Origin: Microcaldota archaeon
Lineage (GTDB): Archaea; Micrarchaeota; Micrarchaeia; Micrarchaeales; CABMGC01
NCBI GenBank assembly: GCA_021789155.1
Contig: JAJYJW010000007.1
Span: 1 to 40,371 of the forward strand
Reading direction: 5' to 3'
Length of the DNA: 40,371 bases
How positions within the stretch are numbered: the stretch's first letter is position 1; the number at the start of each line of letters is the position of its first letter. Position numbers and translations under genes: made by a program. The notes below the pieces were generated by a model. The model was not told the origin of the DNA. It was given only the letters and a program-made list of their open reading frames with translations, and made no database searches. This document shows positions 28,554-38,444 of the stretch, piece by piece.

Positions 28554-29957
28554 TTGATGCTACCGTTGATAGCAGTGCTGCTTCTTGCTCCAATAGCAGG
28601 AATACTGATCGGATTCACACTGCACGAGTCGAGAATGCACGGCATTGCGATACTAGTATCGACGATAACGCTCGCAATAGTTCTGTTCATGGCGTTTCTT
28701 TTCTGGAGCAACTCAAGCTCGCAGATAGGAAACATCGTAGTGCCTTACCTGCAAAACGCCAGCATAAACATAGGATTTACAGTAACGCAAACTAGCATGA
28801 TAATACTTGTGGCGGTTGCGCTGGTGTTCTTCGGAGCTTCGATAGCGCAGAGCAGCATGATAAGCGAGAAGGAAAGGATCTACGGCATTTCTTTCCTTGT
28901 GGCGCAGCTGGGAACTTTCGGCGTATTGCTTTCCGCCAATCTTATAACGTTCTACATCTTCTGGGAACTTTCGGAAGTCGCAGCTTTCTTCATCATATTC
29001 GTATTCGGAAGTTTCGACAGAAGGCATGCGGCTATGAAATTCCTTGTTTATTCGTTTGCGTCTACCCTCCTGTTTCTATTCGCGGCATTGCTAATATTTG
29101 AATATGCAGGTACTATCGAAATAGCTGCCATAGCGCAAAGCATCTCAAGTGCGAATGTTTCGATTCAGCTTGCAATAGCAACTTTGCTAATCCTGTCTTT
29201 CGGGATAAAAATGCCGGTATTTCCATTGCACGGATGGCTTCCGGAAGCTTATTCCGAGGCGCCGCCCACTGGCTCGATGATTCTGGGAGGAGCATTGTCG
29301 AAGATAGGCGCGTATGGTCTTCTCGTAACCGTATTGATAATTCCCGCGCTTAGCTCATACATGCAGTACGTTGCGATTCTGTTCGCGTTCTCCGCTGTTT
29401 ATGCGGCGTTGATAACGATAAGGCAAACGGAATTGAGAAGCACGATAGCATATGCGAGCATGGCAGGTATGGGCGTGATAGGATTCGCGATAACCGCGAA
29501 CAACCAGACCGCAGTGTATGGCGCATTGTATTCGATAATCGCGCACAGCATTGGCATTTCGGTTCTGTTCCTATGCTCCGGAGCTATAATGAAAGCGTAC
29601 GGAACGGACATAATAGAAAAACTCCACGGACTTGTCGAGAGCTCATCAAACATAAGCTACGTATTCCTTGCTGCGGCATTGATACAAGTCGGCATGCCAT
29701 TGACTCCTGGATTGATAGCGGATATTCTCATGCTTACCGGAATATTCTCGAAATTCTCCTATGCTGGATTCATAGTCATCATTCCGATATTCCTAATATT
29801 CGCATACCTGTTCAGGATACTTGAGATATCCTTCTTCTCGAAGGAGAACGAGATGCGCCAGTTTTACGTCGTAGACAACAACGTACTGCTCGCGTGCATA
29901 CTGCTGATATGCGCAGCCGTAGCGTTTGGTCTGTTCCCTTCGTTGCTGATAAGGTGA
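28554..29957 (+). CDS. Proton-conducting membrane transporter (complex I NuoM/N / Mrp antiporter family)
   Basis: FPLHGWLPEAYSEAPPTGSMILGGALSKIGAYGLL signature and about 12-14 TM. Confidence 0.88.
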   Translation: MMLPLIAVLLLAPIAGILIGFTLHESRMHGIAILVSTITLAIVLFMAFLFWSNSSSQIGNIVVPYLQNASINIGFTVTQTSMIILVAVALVFFGASIAQSSMISEKERIYGISFLVAQLGTFGVLLSANLITFYIFWELSEVAAFFIIFVFGSFDRRHAAMKFLVYSFASTLLFLFAALLIFEYAGTIEIAAIAQSISSANVSIQLAIATLLILSFGIKMPVFPLHGWLPEAYSEAPPTGSMILGGALSKIGAYGLLVTVLIIPALSSYMQYVAILFAFSAVYAALITIRQTELRSTIAYASMAGMGVIGFAITANNQTAVYGALYSIIAHSIGISVLFLCSGAIMKAYGTDIIEKLHGLVESSSNISYVFLAAALIQVGMPLTPGLIADILMLTGIFSKFSYAGFIVIIPIFLIFAYLFRILEISFFSKENEMRQFYVVDNNVLLACILLICAAVAFGLFPSLLIR

Positions 29958-30730
29958 ATGCCATTTCAAAAACTGCGGAAAAACAGTACGATGAACTTCT
30001 CAGTTATGCAAAGGACGACAAGGATGTGTTGGGATTCATCCTTTTGGGATCTAGAGGAAAGGGCATAGTAACGAAGAACTCTGATTATGATATCGACATT
30101 ATAATAAGAAATGGTGCGAAGCGCAAATTCAACAAAAACCATTTCCTGAGTCGAGGATTTGAAGGTTTCGACATAAGAATAAAAACTCTTGACGAATTCG
30201 AAAAATACGCTAGATTCGGAAGCGAGTACGAGTGGGATAGATACAATTACGCGCGCGTAAAAGTGCAGATAGACAAGAACAACAAAATACAAAAACTTGT
30301 TGACGAAAAAGGCGGCATGCCGCTCAACGAGAAAAACCTGCACAAATACATATATGGAACCTTAGACGCGTATGTCAACTACGTTTACAGATCTATGAAA
30401 TGCATGCGCGACGGCGATGCGCTCGCGAGCAGACTGAATGCCGCAAAGGAATTGCCTTATTTCATGAATGCCTTATTCGCACTTGACCACAGGATTGCGC
30501 CATATTACAAATACTTGGAATGGGAATTGGGGGAATATCCGATAAGGAAGTTCGCGATGGACAAACATCTTATCCTGAAATCTATCAGGGGCATACTCGA
30601 CGGCGACATATACTCGCAACAGAAGCTCCTAAAAGCGACAGAGAAAACGTTCAGGGAAAATGGCTACGACGGAGTATTCGATTCCTGGGAGAAGAAGCTG
30701 GAATGGATGAAAAGCGCTGTTCTGAAATAG
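29954..30730 (+). CDS. Nucleotidyltransferase-domain protein
   Basis: GFILLGSRGKGIVTKNSDYDIDIII (GSxGxG...DxD) motif. GTG 29954 overlaps the previous stop, so the longer ORF-track start is not needed. Confidence 0.75.
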   Translation: MNAISKTAEKQYDELLSYAKDDKDVLGFILLGSRGKGIVTKNSDYDIDIIIRNGAKRKFNKNHFLSRGFEGFDIRIKTLDEFEKYARFGSEYEWDRYNYARVKVQIDKNNKIQKLVDEKGGMPLNEKNLHKYIYGTLDAYVNYVYRSMKCMRDGDALASRLNAAKELPYFMNALFALDHRIAPYYKYLEWELGEYPIRKFAMDKHLILKSIRGILDGDIYSQQKLLKATEKTFRENGYDGVFDSWEKKLEWMKSAVLK

Positions 30731-30767
30731 GCGTTTTCAGTCAGTTACAGGACGCGTGACAGCAAGG

Positions 30768-30775
30768 TATATAAA
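30768..30775 (+). promoter_or_regulatory. TATA box for 23S rRNA transcription
   Basis: GGTATATAAACC about 180 nt upstream of the 23S region in a non-coding gap. Confidence 0.45.
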
Positions 30776-30931
30776 CCTTCAGCGACTAAACATCTTTTGG
30801 TGCCTTCATGGCGTGCTTTATCTTGTAAAAAAACTTAAGAGCGCTCTAGCTTTTTTGTGTTTGCAAGAGATACAATTTTTGTATTCTAGCATGTCGCACC
30901 CGTGATATTGCAATTTTGCAATTGATTTGAG

Positions 30932-30952
30932 GAGAAGTATAAAGCTTTGTAT
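30932..30952 (+). other. 5' arm of 23S rRNA processing stem
   Basis: gagaagtataaagctttgtat pairs with 33799-33819 atacaagctttatacttcttc (14 contiguous bp, 1-nt bulge, then 4 bp). Confidence 0.7.
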
Positions 30953-33800
30953 ATTACTAAGCCACTTAGTGGATGGCTTGGCTCTGGTAGCGAAGAAAGT
31001 CGTGGCAAGCTGCGATAAGCTTCGGGTAGGCGCATGTCAGCCTTTGAACCGAAGATTACTGAATCGTATACCATGTATAATGGTGTAAGCAAACGCGGGG
31101 AACTGAAGTATCTTAGTACCCGCAGGAGAAGAAAGCAACAGCGATACCTTTAGTAACGCGAGTGAACGAGGTAGAGGACAATCTGAATCCTACTTTGCAA
31201 AAAGCAAGGAGATGTGGTGCAACTTTTAGACTTGTATCATCAGCAGAACGCTCTGAAAAGAGTGGCCATAGAGAGTGACAGCCTCGTATGCGAATTGATG
31301 TGAGTTTTGTTGTGAAGAGTAGTCCGGCTTTATTATGCCGGATGAATATGGGGGCATTAAACTCCAATCCTAAATATTGACCAGAGACCGATAGCGAACA
31401 AGTAGTGCGAACGAAAGCTGAAAAGAACCCACACGCGTGGGAGTGAAATAGATCTGAAACTAAGTGGTTACAAGAAGATGTGGCATGAAAGGGATGACGC
31501 ATGCAGAAGCGAAGAGCCGAAAGGCAACAGCGATGCATGTTACCAGTGTTACATCCTTCTTCTTGAAGCAAGAGCCAGGGAGTGTATTTGAGTGGCAAGT
31601 TTATAGCGCAGCGAAAGCGAGTGCACGCAAGCAATGAGGTGCAGGGTGCGAAAGCGCCTAAGCCACTAATCTACGACCCGAAGCCATTGTGATCTACGCG
31701 CGGCCAGGGCGAAGTCGAATTGACGTTCGATGGAGGCCCGATACCTGTCATGGCATGTCCTGTTGGGTGAGCTGCGGGTAGGGGCGATAGACCTATCGAA
31801 CATGGCAATAGCGGGTCCCTTCTGAAGTATCTTCAGGATAGCTCCGGGTTAGTTTGCACATAAGGTAGAGCAACCGATTAGGAAGCGCGGAGCCGAAAGG
31901 CTCTACTTTCTCGTCAAACTCCGAATATATGTGCTGCGTAGACCCCGGGAGTCGGGCGCGTTGGGTAAGCTAGCGCGACGAGACCGTAAAGACGGTGACT
32001 GAGGTTAAGGTCCCTAAATCGTAATTAAGTGTAACAAAGTATGGCAATTTCGTAGACAGTCGGGAGGTAGGCTCAGAAGCAGCCACCCTTTAAAAAACGA
32101 GTAATAGCGTACCGATTAAGATTTTGCTGTGCGAAAATGGACGGGGCTAAATTATGTACCGAGACCCCAGAGTCGAAAGACTGGTAAGAAGGCGTGCTGC
32201 ATGACAAGAAGTGAGTTCGAAAGAACTCGTGGATCGTGCAGTTGAGAAAATCCTGGTGTTAGTAATATCATATAATTGTGAGAATCAATTACACCGGAAG
32301 CACAAGGTTTTCCTCGCAATGATCGTCAGCGGGGAGTTAGGCGGTCCTAAGTGCGGAGCCAATCACTACCGCGCAAAAGGGTAGCCAGTTAATATTCTGG
32401 CCCTTGATACGTAGGCGTGGCAACACAAGGTTGATTTCTGACGCCTGGGGATAGGCTTGTAACAACGTGCAAATGGCTGCAGAGTCTTATTATGAGGAGA
32501 AGCAGCTAAATGAACTTATAGCCAAATTCCTGGGCCCGTGAAAAGGGAATCAGCAACGATCGTATCAATCCGTACCGAGAACTAGCACAAGTGCTGCTGG
32601 CTGAAAAGGCCAAGGTGTGGCGGAAGAACCAAGGTTAGGGAAATCGGCCAATTAGTGGTGTAAGTTTTCAAGAAACCATGTCTGCGCTTAGTAAGTGCAG
32701 ATAGCATTAACTAGGGGGGAGCGACTGTTTATCAAAAACACAACTCACCGCACAGCCGTAAGGCTTAGTACAGTGGGTGACGCCTGCTCACCGCTAGTAC
32801 GCGAAACCCCGTTTCAACGGGACTAAGCGCTAGCAAAGAGCGGGAGTAACTCTGACTCTCTTTAGGTAGCGTAATACCTCGTCACTTAATAGGTGACTTG
32901 CATGAAGGGCGTAACGACTCCCCTACTGTCCCAATCTTGGATCCGGTGAACTCACTGCATGGTGAATATGCCATGTTCTTTCAGTGGGAAATGAAGTCTC
33001 CATGAAGCTTTACTATAGCCTGTTGTTGTTGTGCAGCGGACGCTGCATAGCGTAATTGGGAGCGTCGAAACCATGGCTTCGGTCATGGTGGAGCGAAAGT
33101 GTAACACCAATCTACGTTTGCTGCACAGCTAACCTCGAAAGGGGAACAGCTGCAGGTGGATAGTTAGACTGGGCGGTTGCTTTCGATAAGGAAACGAAAG
33201 TGACCAATGCTCTGCTTAAGCTGGTTGGAAACCAGCTGTTAAGCATAAAGGCAAATGCAGGGCTGACTGTATCCTTAAAAGCGTGGGATGCAGACTAGAA
33301 ATAGGGGCTTAACGAACCCTGGAAACCCTTTTAATGGGGTTCCATGCTGTCAGATAAGTTACTCTGGAGGTAACCGGTTCGTGGCTGGTGAGCGTTCAAA
33401 GCGACCCAGCCGTTTGATACATCGATATGGGCTTAGGTCATCCTGGTGGTGCAGGAGCTGCCAAGGGCTGGACTGCTCGTCCATTAAAGACCTACATGAG
33501 CTGAGTTCAGTACGTCGCGAGACAGTACGGTAATATCTACTGGAAGTGTTAATGTCAGAGGATAAGAAATCTCTAGTACGAGAGGAACAGGATTTCGGCG
33601 CCTCTAGCTTATCGGTTGTCCATTTGGGCATAGCCGAGTAGCCACGCGCCAAGCGGATAAGTCCTGAATGCATCTAAGGACGAAGCCGCACCCGAAACGA
33701 GACATTTAGGGAGGTTATAGTACATGACCTTGATAGGGTAGGCGTGTAAGCAGGGAGCTTCGGCGACCTGTGAGCGCACTGCTACTAACTCCTAATTTAT
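30952..33800 (+). rRNA. 23S ribosomal RNA (ends approximate)
   Basis: 5' actaagccacttagtggatggcttggctc; conserved core segments; sarcin-ricin loop agtacgagaggaac (about 33576); 3' gctactaact. About 2.85 kb. Confidence 0.95.
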
Positions 33801-33819
33801 ACAAGCTTTATACTTCTTC
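33799..33819 (+). other. 3' arm of 23S rRNA processing stem
   Basis: atacaagctttatacttcttc, complementary to 30932-30952. Confidence 0.7.
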
Positions 33820-33888
33820 ACTCTTTTTGTTTTTTCAAATACTTAGCGTAAGCCAACATAGGAAACCGCGAAGAAAGAATGAATATAA

Positions 33889-34596
33889 ATGGCTTCGGGC
33901 AAAACGTTTGTTACTGATAATATGCCAGACTCGAAGTTCCTATGCTTGAACATATTCAAGGACGATGATTATACTATAACGTTAGTGCGGGAAGTTCTGA
34001 AGGAAATGGAAAGAAGGGATGACATGGAACTTGCACCCGATGATCCGATTTCAAACGACAACAGCATGTTTTCGCTCAACAGAATAGGAATAAGCAAGGA
34101 ATATTCGACGGCATTGAACGAAAGCTGCTTCTCCCTTTTCAGAAAAGACGGAAAAGGCTCGGGATTCGTGCTTGCTGACGACGCTCTTAGATTCGGGATA
34201 ACCATTGGTTTCATGTGCAGCCGCATGGGAGAAGCGATATGCATAAGCGGCGACAGGTATTGCAAACCTGTTGAATTCGCGGTAAACCACGAAAAAGGGC
34301 ACGTGCTGTTCTCCACTAATCCAAAACAAAGCGAGATGTTATCGCAGATTTACGCGCTTTTGCAGACTAGATATCCTATTTACGACTATGCGAGCATGAT
34401 AGCAGCATACTGCCTCGCGGAACTTAATGAAGAGAGAAACGAGCACGTTAAAAATGGCGCTACAAAGGAAAGCGTATTAGAAAAAGCAATGGCCTTGCAC
34501 AATGCGAATGCTTATCTTACCGAAGAAAGCATGGGTTATTTGCGCAAAGCATACGGTTACATAGTAGACTCTGAACTTTTCTGGACTTACCTGTAA
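33889..34596 (+). CDS. Uncharacterised protein with HEXXH motif (putative zinc metallopeptidase-like)
   Basis: 235 aa; VEFAVNHEKGHVLFS (HEKGH, codons from 34288) and about 40 residues later AELNEERNEH as a possible third-ligand helix. Confidence 0.45.
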   Translation: MASGKTFVTDNMPDSKFLCLNIFKDDDYTITLVREVLKEMERRDDMELAPDDPISNDNSMFSLNRIGISKEYSTALNESCFSLFRKDGKGSGFVLADDALRFGITIGFMCSRMGEAICISGDRYCKPVEFAVNHEKGHVLFSTNPKQSEMLSQIYALLQTRYPIYDYASMIAAYCLAELNEERNEHVKNGATKESVLEKAMALHNANAYLTEESMGYLRKAYGYIVDSELFWTYL

Positions 34597-34872
34597 TCAT
34601 TCCTTGATTGACTCGAGCAAGCTGAGCACATTCCATATTACGGTCCTTGCGTAAGGCGGTAAGTTGATGTCATTGCTCACTTCGTCTATCTTGTAAGTGG
34701 CGCTTGAAGCTCTTACGGCGTATCCTTCTTCGCCGTCAAGCAACTTTTTCGCTGAATCGAGTGCGCTTTTCACGTTCCTTGGAACGCTATTATCGCCTAA
34801 AAGCATGTCCAATTGCTGTTTTATCTGGACTATCGTTGCTTCGAACTTCGGATTTGAATTTGGCTTAGCCAT
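34597..34872 (-). CDS. UPF0147 family protein
   Basis: LDMLLGDNSVPRNVKSALDSAKKLLDGEEGYAVRASSATYKIDEVSNDINLPPYARTVIWNVLSLLE. Confidence 0.88.
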   Translation of the reverse strand: MAKPNSNPKFEATIVQIKQQLDMLLGDNSVPRNVKSALDSAKKLLDGEEGYAVRASSATYKIDEVSNDINLPPYARTVIWNVLSLLESIKE

Positions 34873-34885
34873 GACAACACCTATT

Positions 34886-34985
34886 CGGGCTCGGCGGGAT
34901 TTTCATTGATCTATAAAAGACCATTTTGAACCCGCGACCTTTAGCTTAGAAGGCTACCGCTCTATCCAAGCTGAGCTACGAGCCC
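34886..34985 (-). tRNA. tRNA-Arg (anticodon UCU) interrupted by a T-loop intron
   Basis: Minus strand GGGCTCG TA GCTC AGCTTGGATA GAGC G GTAGC CTTCTAA GCTAA AGGTC GCGGG TTCAAA [intron] T CCCGC CGAGCCC G. Acceptor, D, anticodon and T stems form; CCA not encoded. Confidence 0.93.
34900..34924 (-). other. 25-nt tRNA intron at position 59/60 (T-loop)
   Basis: Removing ATGGTCTTTTATAGATCAATGAAAA restores a canonical 7-nt T-loop TTCAAAT. A bulge-helix-bulge can be drawn: TTCA/TGAA 4-bp central helix, 3-nt bulges AAA and AAT, intron hairpin TGGTC/GATCA. Confidence 0.85.
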
Positions 34986-35066
34986 ATACGTTATATTCTG
35001 TATTTAAGGGTTTATTAAGCTTTATATCCTCGCCAGCAGGACATAATTGAAATTTTGCTTCGTTTT

Positions 35067-35831
35067 TCATATGAAGAACAGGTTTCTTGTATTCGAAGAA
35101 GTTTGCCTTGCTACCTCTTCCACGCTCATTTCCTTGTACTTGGCAACGAGCTCTATTGATTTCAAAACGTCTGAAGGAATAGCCCCGACTACTGGAGAAT
35201 CCGTTTCAACGAGTATTTGCTCTATGGGCATTGCCTTCACGGCCCTTTTCCTCTTACTCGATTCTGTTGGAGGTATTGAGATGAAATAGCCATTGTCCTT
35301 TATCAGATTTGCTTCTATCTCGCTACCCTCATAATGATGGAACATCACGTTCTTTGCGTCTTTTCTACTCAGCAGTTCTATGCATTCAGTTAGTGCAACC
35401 CTTGAATGAACCACCAAAGGGATATGCAATTCATTGGCAAGATCTATTTGCAATGAAAACGCTTCGCGTTGCTTTTCTTTTTCCTTGTCTGAAGGCGCAG
35501 ATTTGTAGTCCAATCCTACTTCTCCTATTCCTACGATCTTGCGATTCATGCGCACAAGTTCAGCCAATTCCGCTATGTATGCGTAATCTTTCAGCACATA
35601 ATCTGGGCTTATACCGACAACCCCGAAAACGCTGTCGTTCGAGAGAAGATTGAGGACTGCAATGTTGTCTTCTGCAGAACCTCCTGCGCTTATCATAGCA
35701 CTCACCCCGTTCGATAACGATTCCGCAACGGTCTTGACGGGATCATCGAAAAGATTGAGATGGCAATGCGCGTCTATCATCTCAAGTTCTATGCCTTTGG
35801 TACGCTCTTGCATGCGCGATGTTTGCATCAT
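35067..35831 (-). CDS. tatD: TatD family hydrolase (DNase)
   Basis: MIDAHCHLNLFDDP, VGIGEVGLDYKSAPSDKEKEKQREAFSLQIDLANELHIPLVVHSR, ILVETDSP. Exact start uncertain (35780-35864). Confidence 0.9.
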   Translation of the reverse strand: MMQTSRMQERTKGIELEMIDAHCHLNLFDDPVKTVAESLSNGVSAMISAGGSAEDNIAVLNLLSNDSVFGVVGISPDYVLKDYAYIAELAELVRMNRKIVGIGEVGLDYKSAPSDKEKEKQREAFSLQIDLANELHIPLVVHSRVALTECIELLSRKDAKNVMFHHYEGSEIEANLIKDNGYFISIPPTESSKRKRAVKAMPIEQILVETDSPVVGAIPSDVLKSIELVAKYKEMSVEEVARQTSSNTRNLFFI

Positions 35832-35888
35832 GATAAACACGAAACAATAGTAATATAACCCCATAATATTAAATATAATCTGAGTTTT

Positions 35889-36953
35889 ATGCCATCGAAT
35901 AAAAAATCTAGCGTAGAGAAAACAATCAAAACGCTCAAGCTAGTATCTTTTGCAGCACTCCTTATAGGAATTGCAGCAATAGTCGTGGGAATTTACGCGT
36001 ATCTCGGTGCCCAGAATGCGATAAGCATAGCAAGCACTGCAGCAAAATCAACCAACACCACAGTAAAGCTAATCGCGCTGAACGTTACGAGCAGCCTGAT
36101 AACGCCTAATGACACTTATCCTGGATATCCAGTGATAACGCAGAACCAATCCTTCGGGAGCAGGCTTACGAACATCAATGCGCCTTTGAATAGCTCAGAA
36201 TTGAGCATAATAAACAACGCTCCTGATTCTTACTTCACACATGCTGGAGAGCTGTTGCTCAGCGGGTCATTTCAGGGCGTGGGCCTAAACAGACCTGACA
36301 ATTCTAGCACGTTGATGGTAAACGGCAAACCAACGGTAATATATCTAGGGGCAATCTCATGCGTGTATTGCGCAGAGAACAGATGGGCAATGGCACTTGC
36401 ACTTAGCAGATTCGGAAACTTCAGCGCGTTATACAAGGGATACAGCGCGTTGAAGGACGCAGACCTTCCGACGTTGTTCTGGCGCCCTGTAGCGTACAAT
36501 GCAACTGCAGAGATGAACCTAGGCAGCTTCTATTCAAGCAAATACCTGAATTTCTTGCCTTTGGAATTCGCATCTAACATATATTCAGGGTTTAACTTTG
36601 CACCTCTATCGCAAGTACAAAGCATGGTGGCAAGCAACAACAACGCAGCATACGATGCTGCAGTCAACGTCATAGTCGCGAACAACAATTTCGCCGGAAC
36701 GCCATACACTATTTGGGGCAGGTATAGCGTAGGGGGCGCTGATGCCAGCATATTCTCCAATGGCACCACCACGATAATGAACATGACGCATGAGCAAATA
36801 CTACACCAGATAGCTTATCCGACCAATACTTTCGGATATGCCGAATACGGTGCTGCGGACATATACATTGCATTGCTGTGCAAGTCGATAAACAACACTG
36901 CTCCAGCATGCGGAATGAACACAATAACCGCGATAGCAAGCAGGTTGACCTGA
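35889..36953 (+). CDS. DUF929-like membrane-anchored thioredoxin-fold protein
   Basis: N-terminal TM anchor, then [33 protein letters not shown] (CxxC) and [15 protein letters not shown]. Confidence 0.75.
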   Translation: MPSNKKSSVEKTIKTLKLVSFAALLIGIAAIVVGIYAYLGAQNAISIASTAAKSTNTTVKLIALNVTSSLITPNDTYPGYPVITQNQSFGSRLTNINAPLNSSELSIINNAPDSYFTHAGELLLSGSFQGVGLNRPDNSSTLMVNGKPTVIYLGAISCVYCAENRWAMALALSRFGNFSALYKGYSALKDADLPTLFWRPVAYNATAEMNLGSFYSSKYLNFLPLEFASNIYSGFNFAPLSQVQSMVASNNNAAYDAAVNVIVANNNFAGTPYTIWGRYSVGGADASIFSNGTTTIMNMTHEQILHQIAYPTNTFGYAEYGAADIYIALLCKSINNTAPACGMNTITAIASRLT

Positions 36954-37028
36954 AACGCGCATTATCTGCGCGTTCCAGCAGGGAACAACACATAAATAGG
37001 AAAAAAGCCTCATGTTTTAGCGATTTAG

Positions 37029-37544
37029 ATGCAAGAACTCATCAAAGACTTGCGTGCGTTTTATTCTTCAAGAACTGCGGTGTACTTGAACGTAGCATTC
37101 GCTGCGATCTACTATTTGCTGATTGAATACATAATCGCATCATCAAACTATGGCAATTCATTTTTCGTCACTATTCCGCAATATCTGATTTATGCGTTGG
37201 TTCTTAGCGCATCTGCGCTGATGGCACTTAGCATATACGTAACGTACAGCTTGCATTCCTTAGGAAAGGGCACAAACGGAATATTCGGAATGGCCGCAGC
37301 CGTTGTTGGGGGAGCGATAGCTGGATGCGGTTGCTCCGCGCCTCTGATCGCTGCACCGCTCTACGCATTGTCATTGAACGCATTGGAAGTCAGTTCTGTG
37401 ATATCGTGGGTTGCTGATTATCAAGTGTATCTGATACTTGCAGCGATACTCATCAACATCGTACTTTTTGCGATGAATCTTCCAAACGTAAGAAAGTGCA
37501 TACCTAAGGCAAGCAAAAAAACTAGACACAATACTAGAAACTAA
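37029..37544 (+). CDS. Small multi-pass membrane protein with GCGCS motif
   Basis: 171 aa, about 4 TM, AVVGGAIAGCGCSAPLIAAPLYALSLNALEVSSVISWVADYQVYLILAAILINI. Confidence 0.65.
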   Translation: MQELIKDLRAFYSSRTAVYLNVAFAAIYYLLIEYIIASSNYGNSFFVTIPQYLIYALVLSASALMALSIYVTYSLHSLGKGTNGIFGMAAAVVGGAIAGCGCSAPLIAAPLYALSLNALEVSSVISWVADYQVYLILAAILINIVLFAMNLPNVRKCIPKASKKTRHNTRN

Positions 37545-38413
37545 GGTATGGTATAACCATTGGTCCATGTACTAGTGAATATCACGTTTGACGGAGTTCC
37601 GGCGTAATTGTTTCCAGAATAGTCGTTCACATCGTTATTCAAAGGCCACCAGCCAACTATGTGGTTGAGCTGTATAGGTGCGCCGCCTATTCCTTCATAA
37701 TACAGATTCTTTATGTCGTTCGCAGACAATGTAGTATTGTAGAACTGGACATTGGATATGAGGTCTACAGCGTATGTGGAATTATGTATTGTGAATACTC
37801 CTGCCAGAGGGCTGAAAGTACCAGTTATAGGTGTCGTTGATTGCAGTACCCCATTAAGGTACAGATTTATCGTCTGTGCGTTTGTATCATATTCTGCTGT
37901 TGCCATATACCACACGTTTGGTTTTCCCTGTGGATAACCTGCAAAGAATTGCCCCCATGCAGTGTTGGTTATTGAGGAGATGCATGCAAACGCGGTGCGC
38001 GGCCAACTATCGCGTAACGTGAATCCTGAATGCGTGTTCATATTCCCCCACACCAAATAATATTGGTTGTAATTCGTGGGACCTGACGATTCCGATATCC
38101 ACATATTGATCGTAACCGGACCAGTTGTAGATGCGAAATTACCTGTAAGCGATGAAGTTGCCCCGTTGAAATACGCCACGTATTGAGGTATCTCGTTAGT
38201 GCATACTCCCTTCTTAACGGCAAGATTAGAGTTGTGCGCGCCATAAGGCCGGTATATAGAGCACGAACCTGTTTGCGCCTTCGGGGTAAAAGTGTATGAA
38301 TTGAGAACTCCCATCTGAAGCAAACCCGCGAGCACCACCACCATGATCAGTATTGCCCACCCGTAGGTCATGAGGTATTCCATGGCAGATTGCGCAAACA
38401 ACTTCCTAAGCAT
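37541..38413 (-). CDS. LamG-like surface protein C with class III signal peptide (divergent member)
   Basis: MLRKLFAQSAMEYLMTYGWAILIMVVVLAGLLQMG ... IVGWWPLNNDVNDYSGNNYAGTPSNVIFTSTWTNGYTIP. Confidence 0.8.
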   Translation of the reverse strand: MLRKLFAQSAMEYLMTYGWAILIMVVVLAGLLQMGVLNSYTFTPKAQTGSCSIYRPYGAHNSNLAVKKGVCTNEIPQYVAYFNGATSSLTGNFASTTGPVTINMWISESSGPTNYNQYYLVWGNMNTHSGFTLRDSWPRTAFACISSITNTAWGQFFAGYPQGKPNVWYMATAEYDTNAQTINLYLNGVLQSTTPITGTFSPLAGVFTIHNSTYAVDLISNVQFYNTTLSANDIKNLYYEGIGGAPIQLNHIVGWWPLNNDVNDYSGNNYAGTPSNVIFTSTWTNGYTIP

Positions 38414-38444
38414 GATAACATCTGCACATTATGCATATTTAAGG

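Noticed and set aside
29894-29953. Upstream start for the nucleotidyltransferase ORF
   Set aside because: It overlaps the transporter coding region; GTG 29954 in a GTGA overlap is more plausible.
30886-33673. ORFs inside the rRNA region (e.g. 30886-31092, 31113-31634, 33288-33533, 33359-33673)
   Set aside because: They overlap conserved 23S rRNA core sequence on either strand; spurious.
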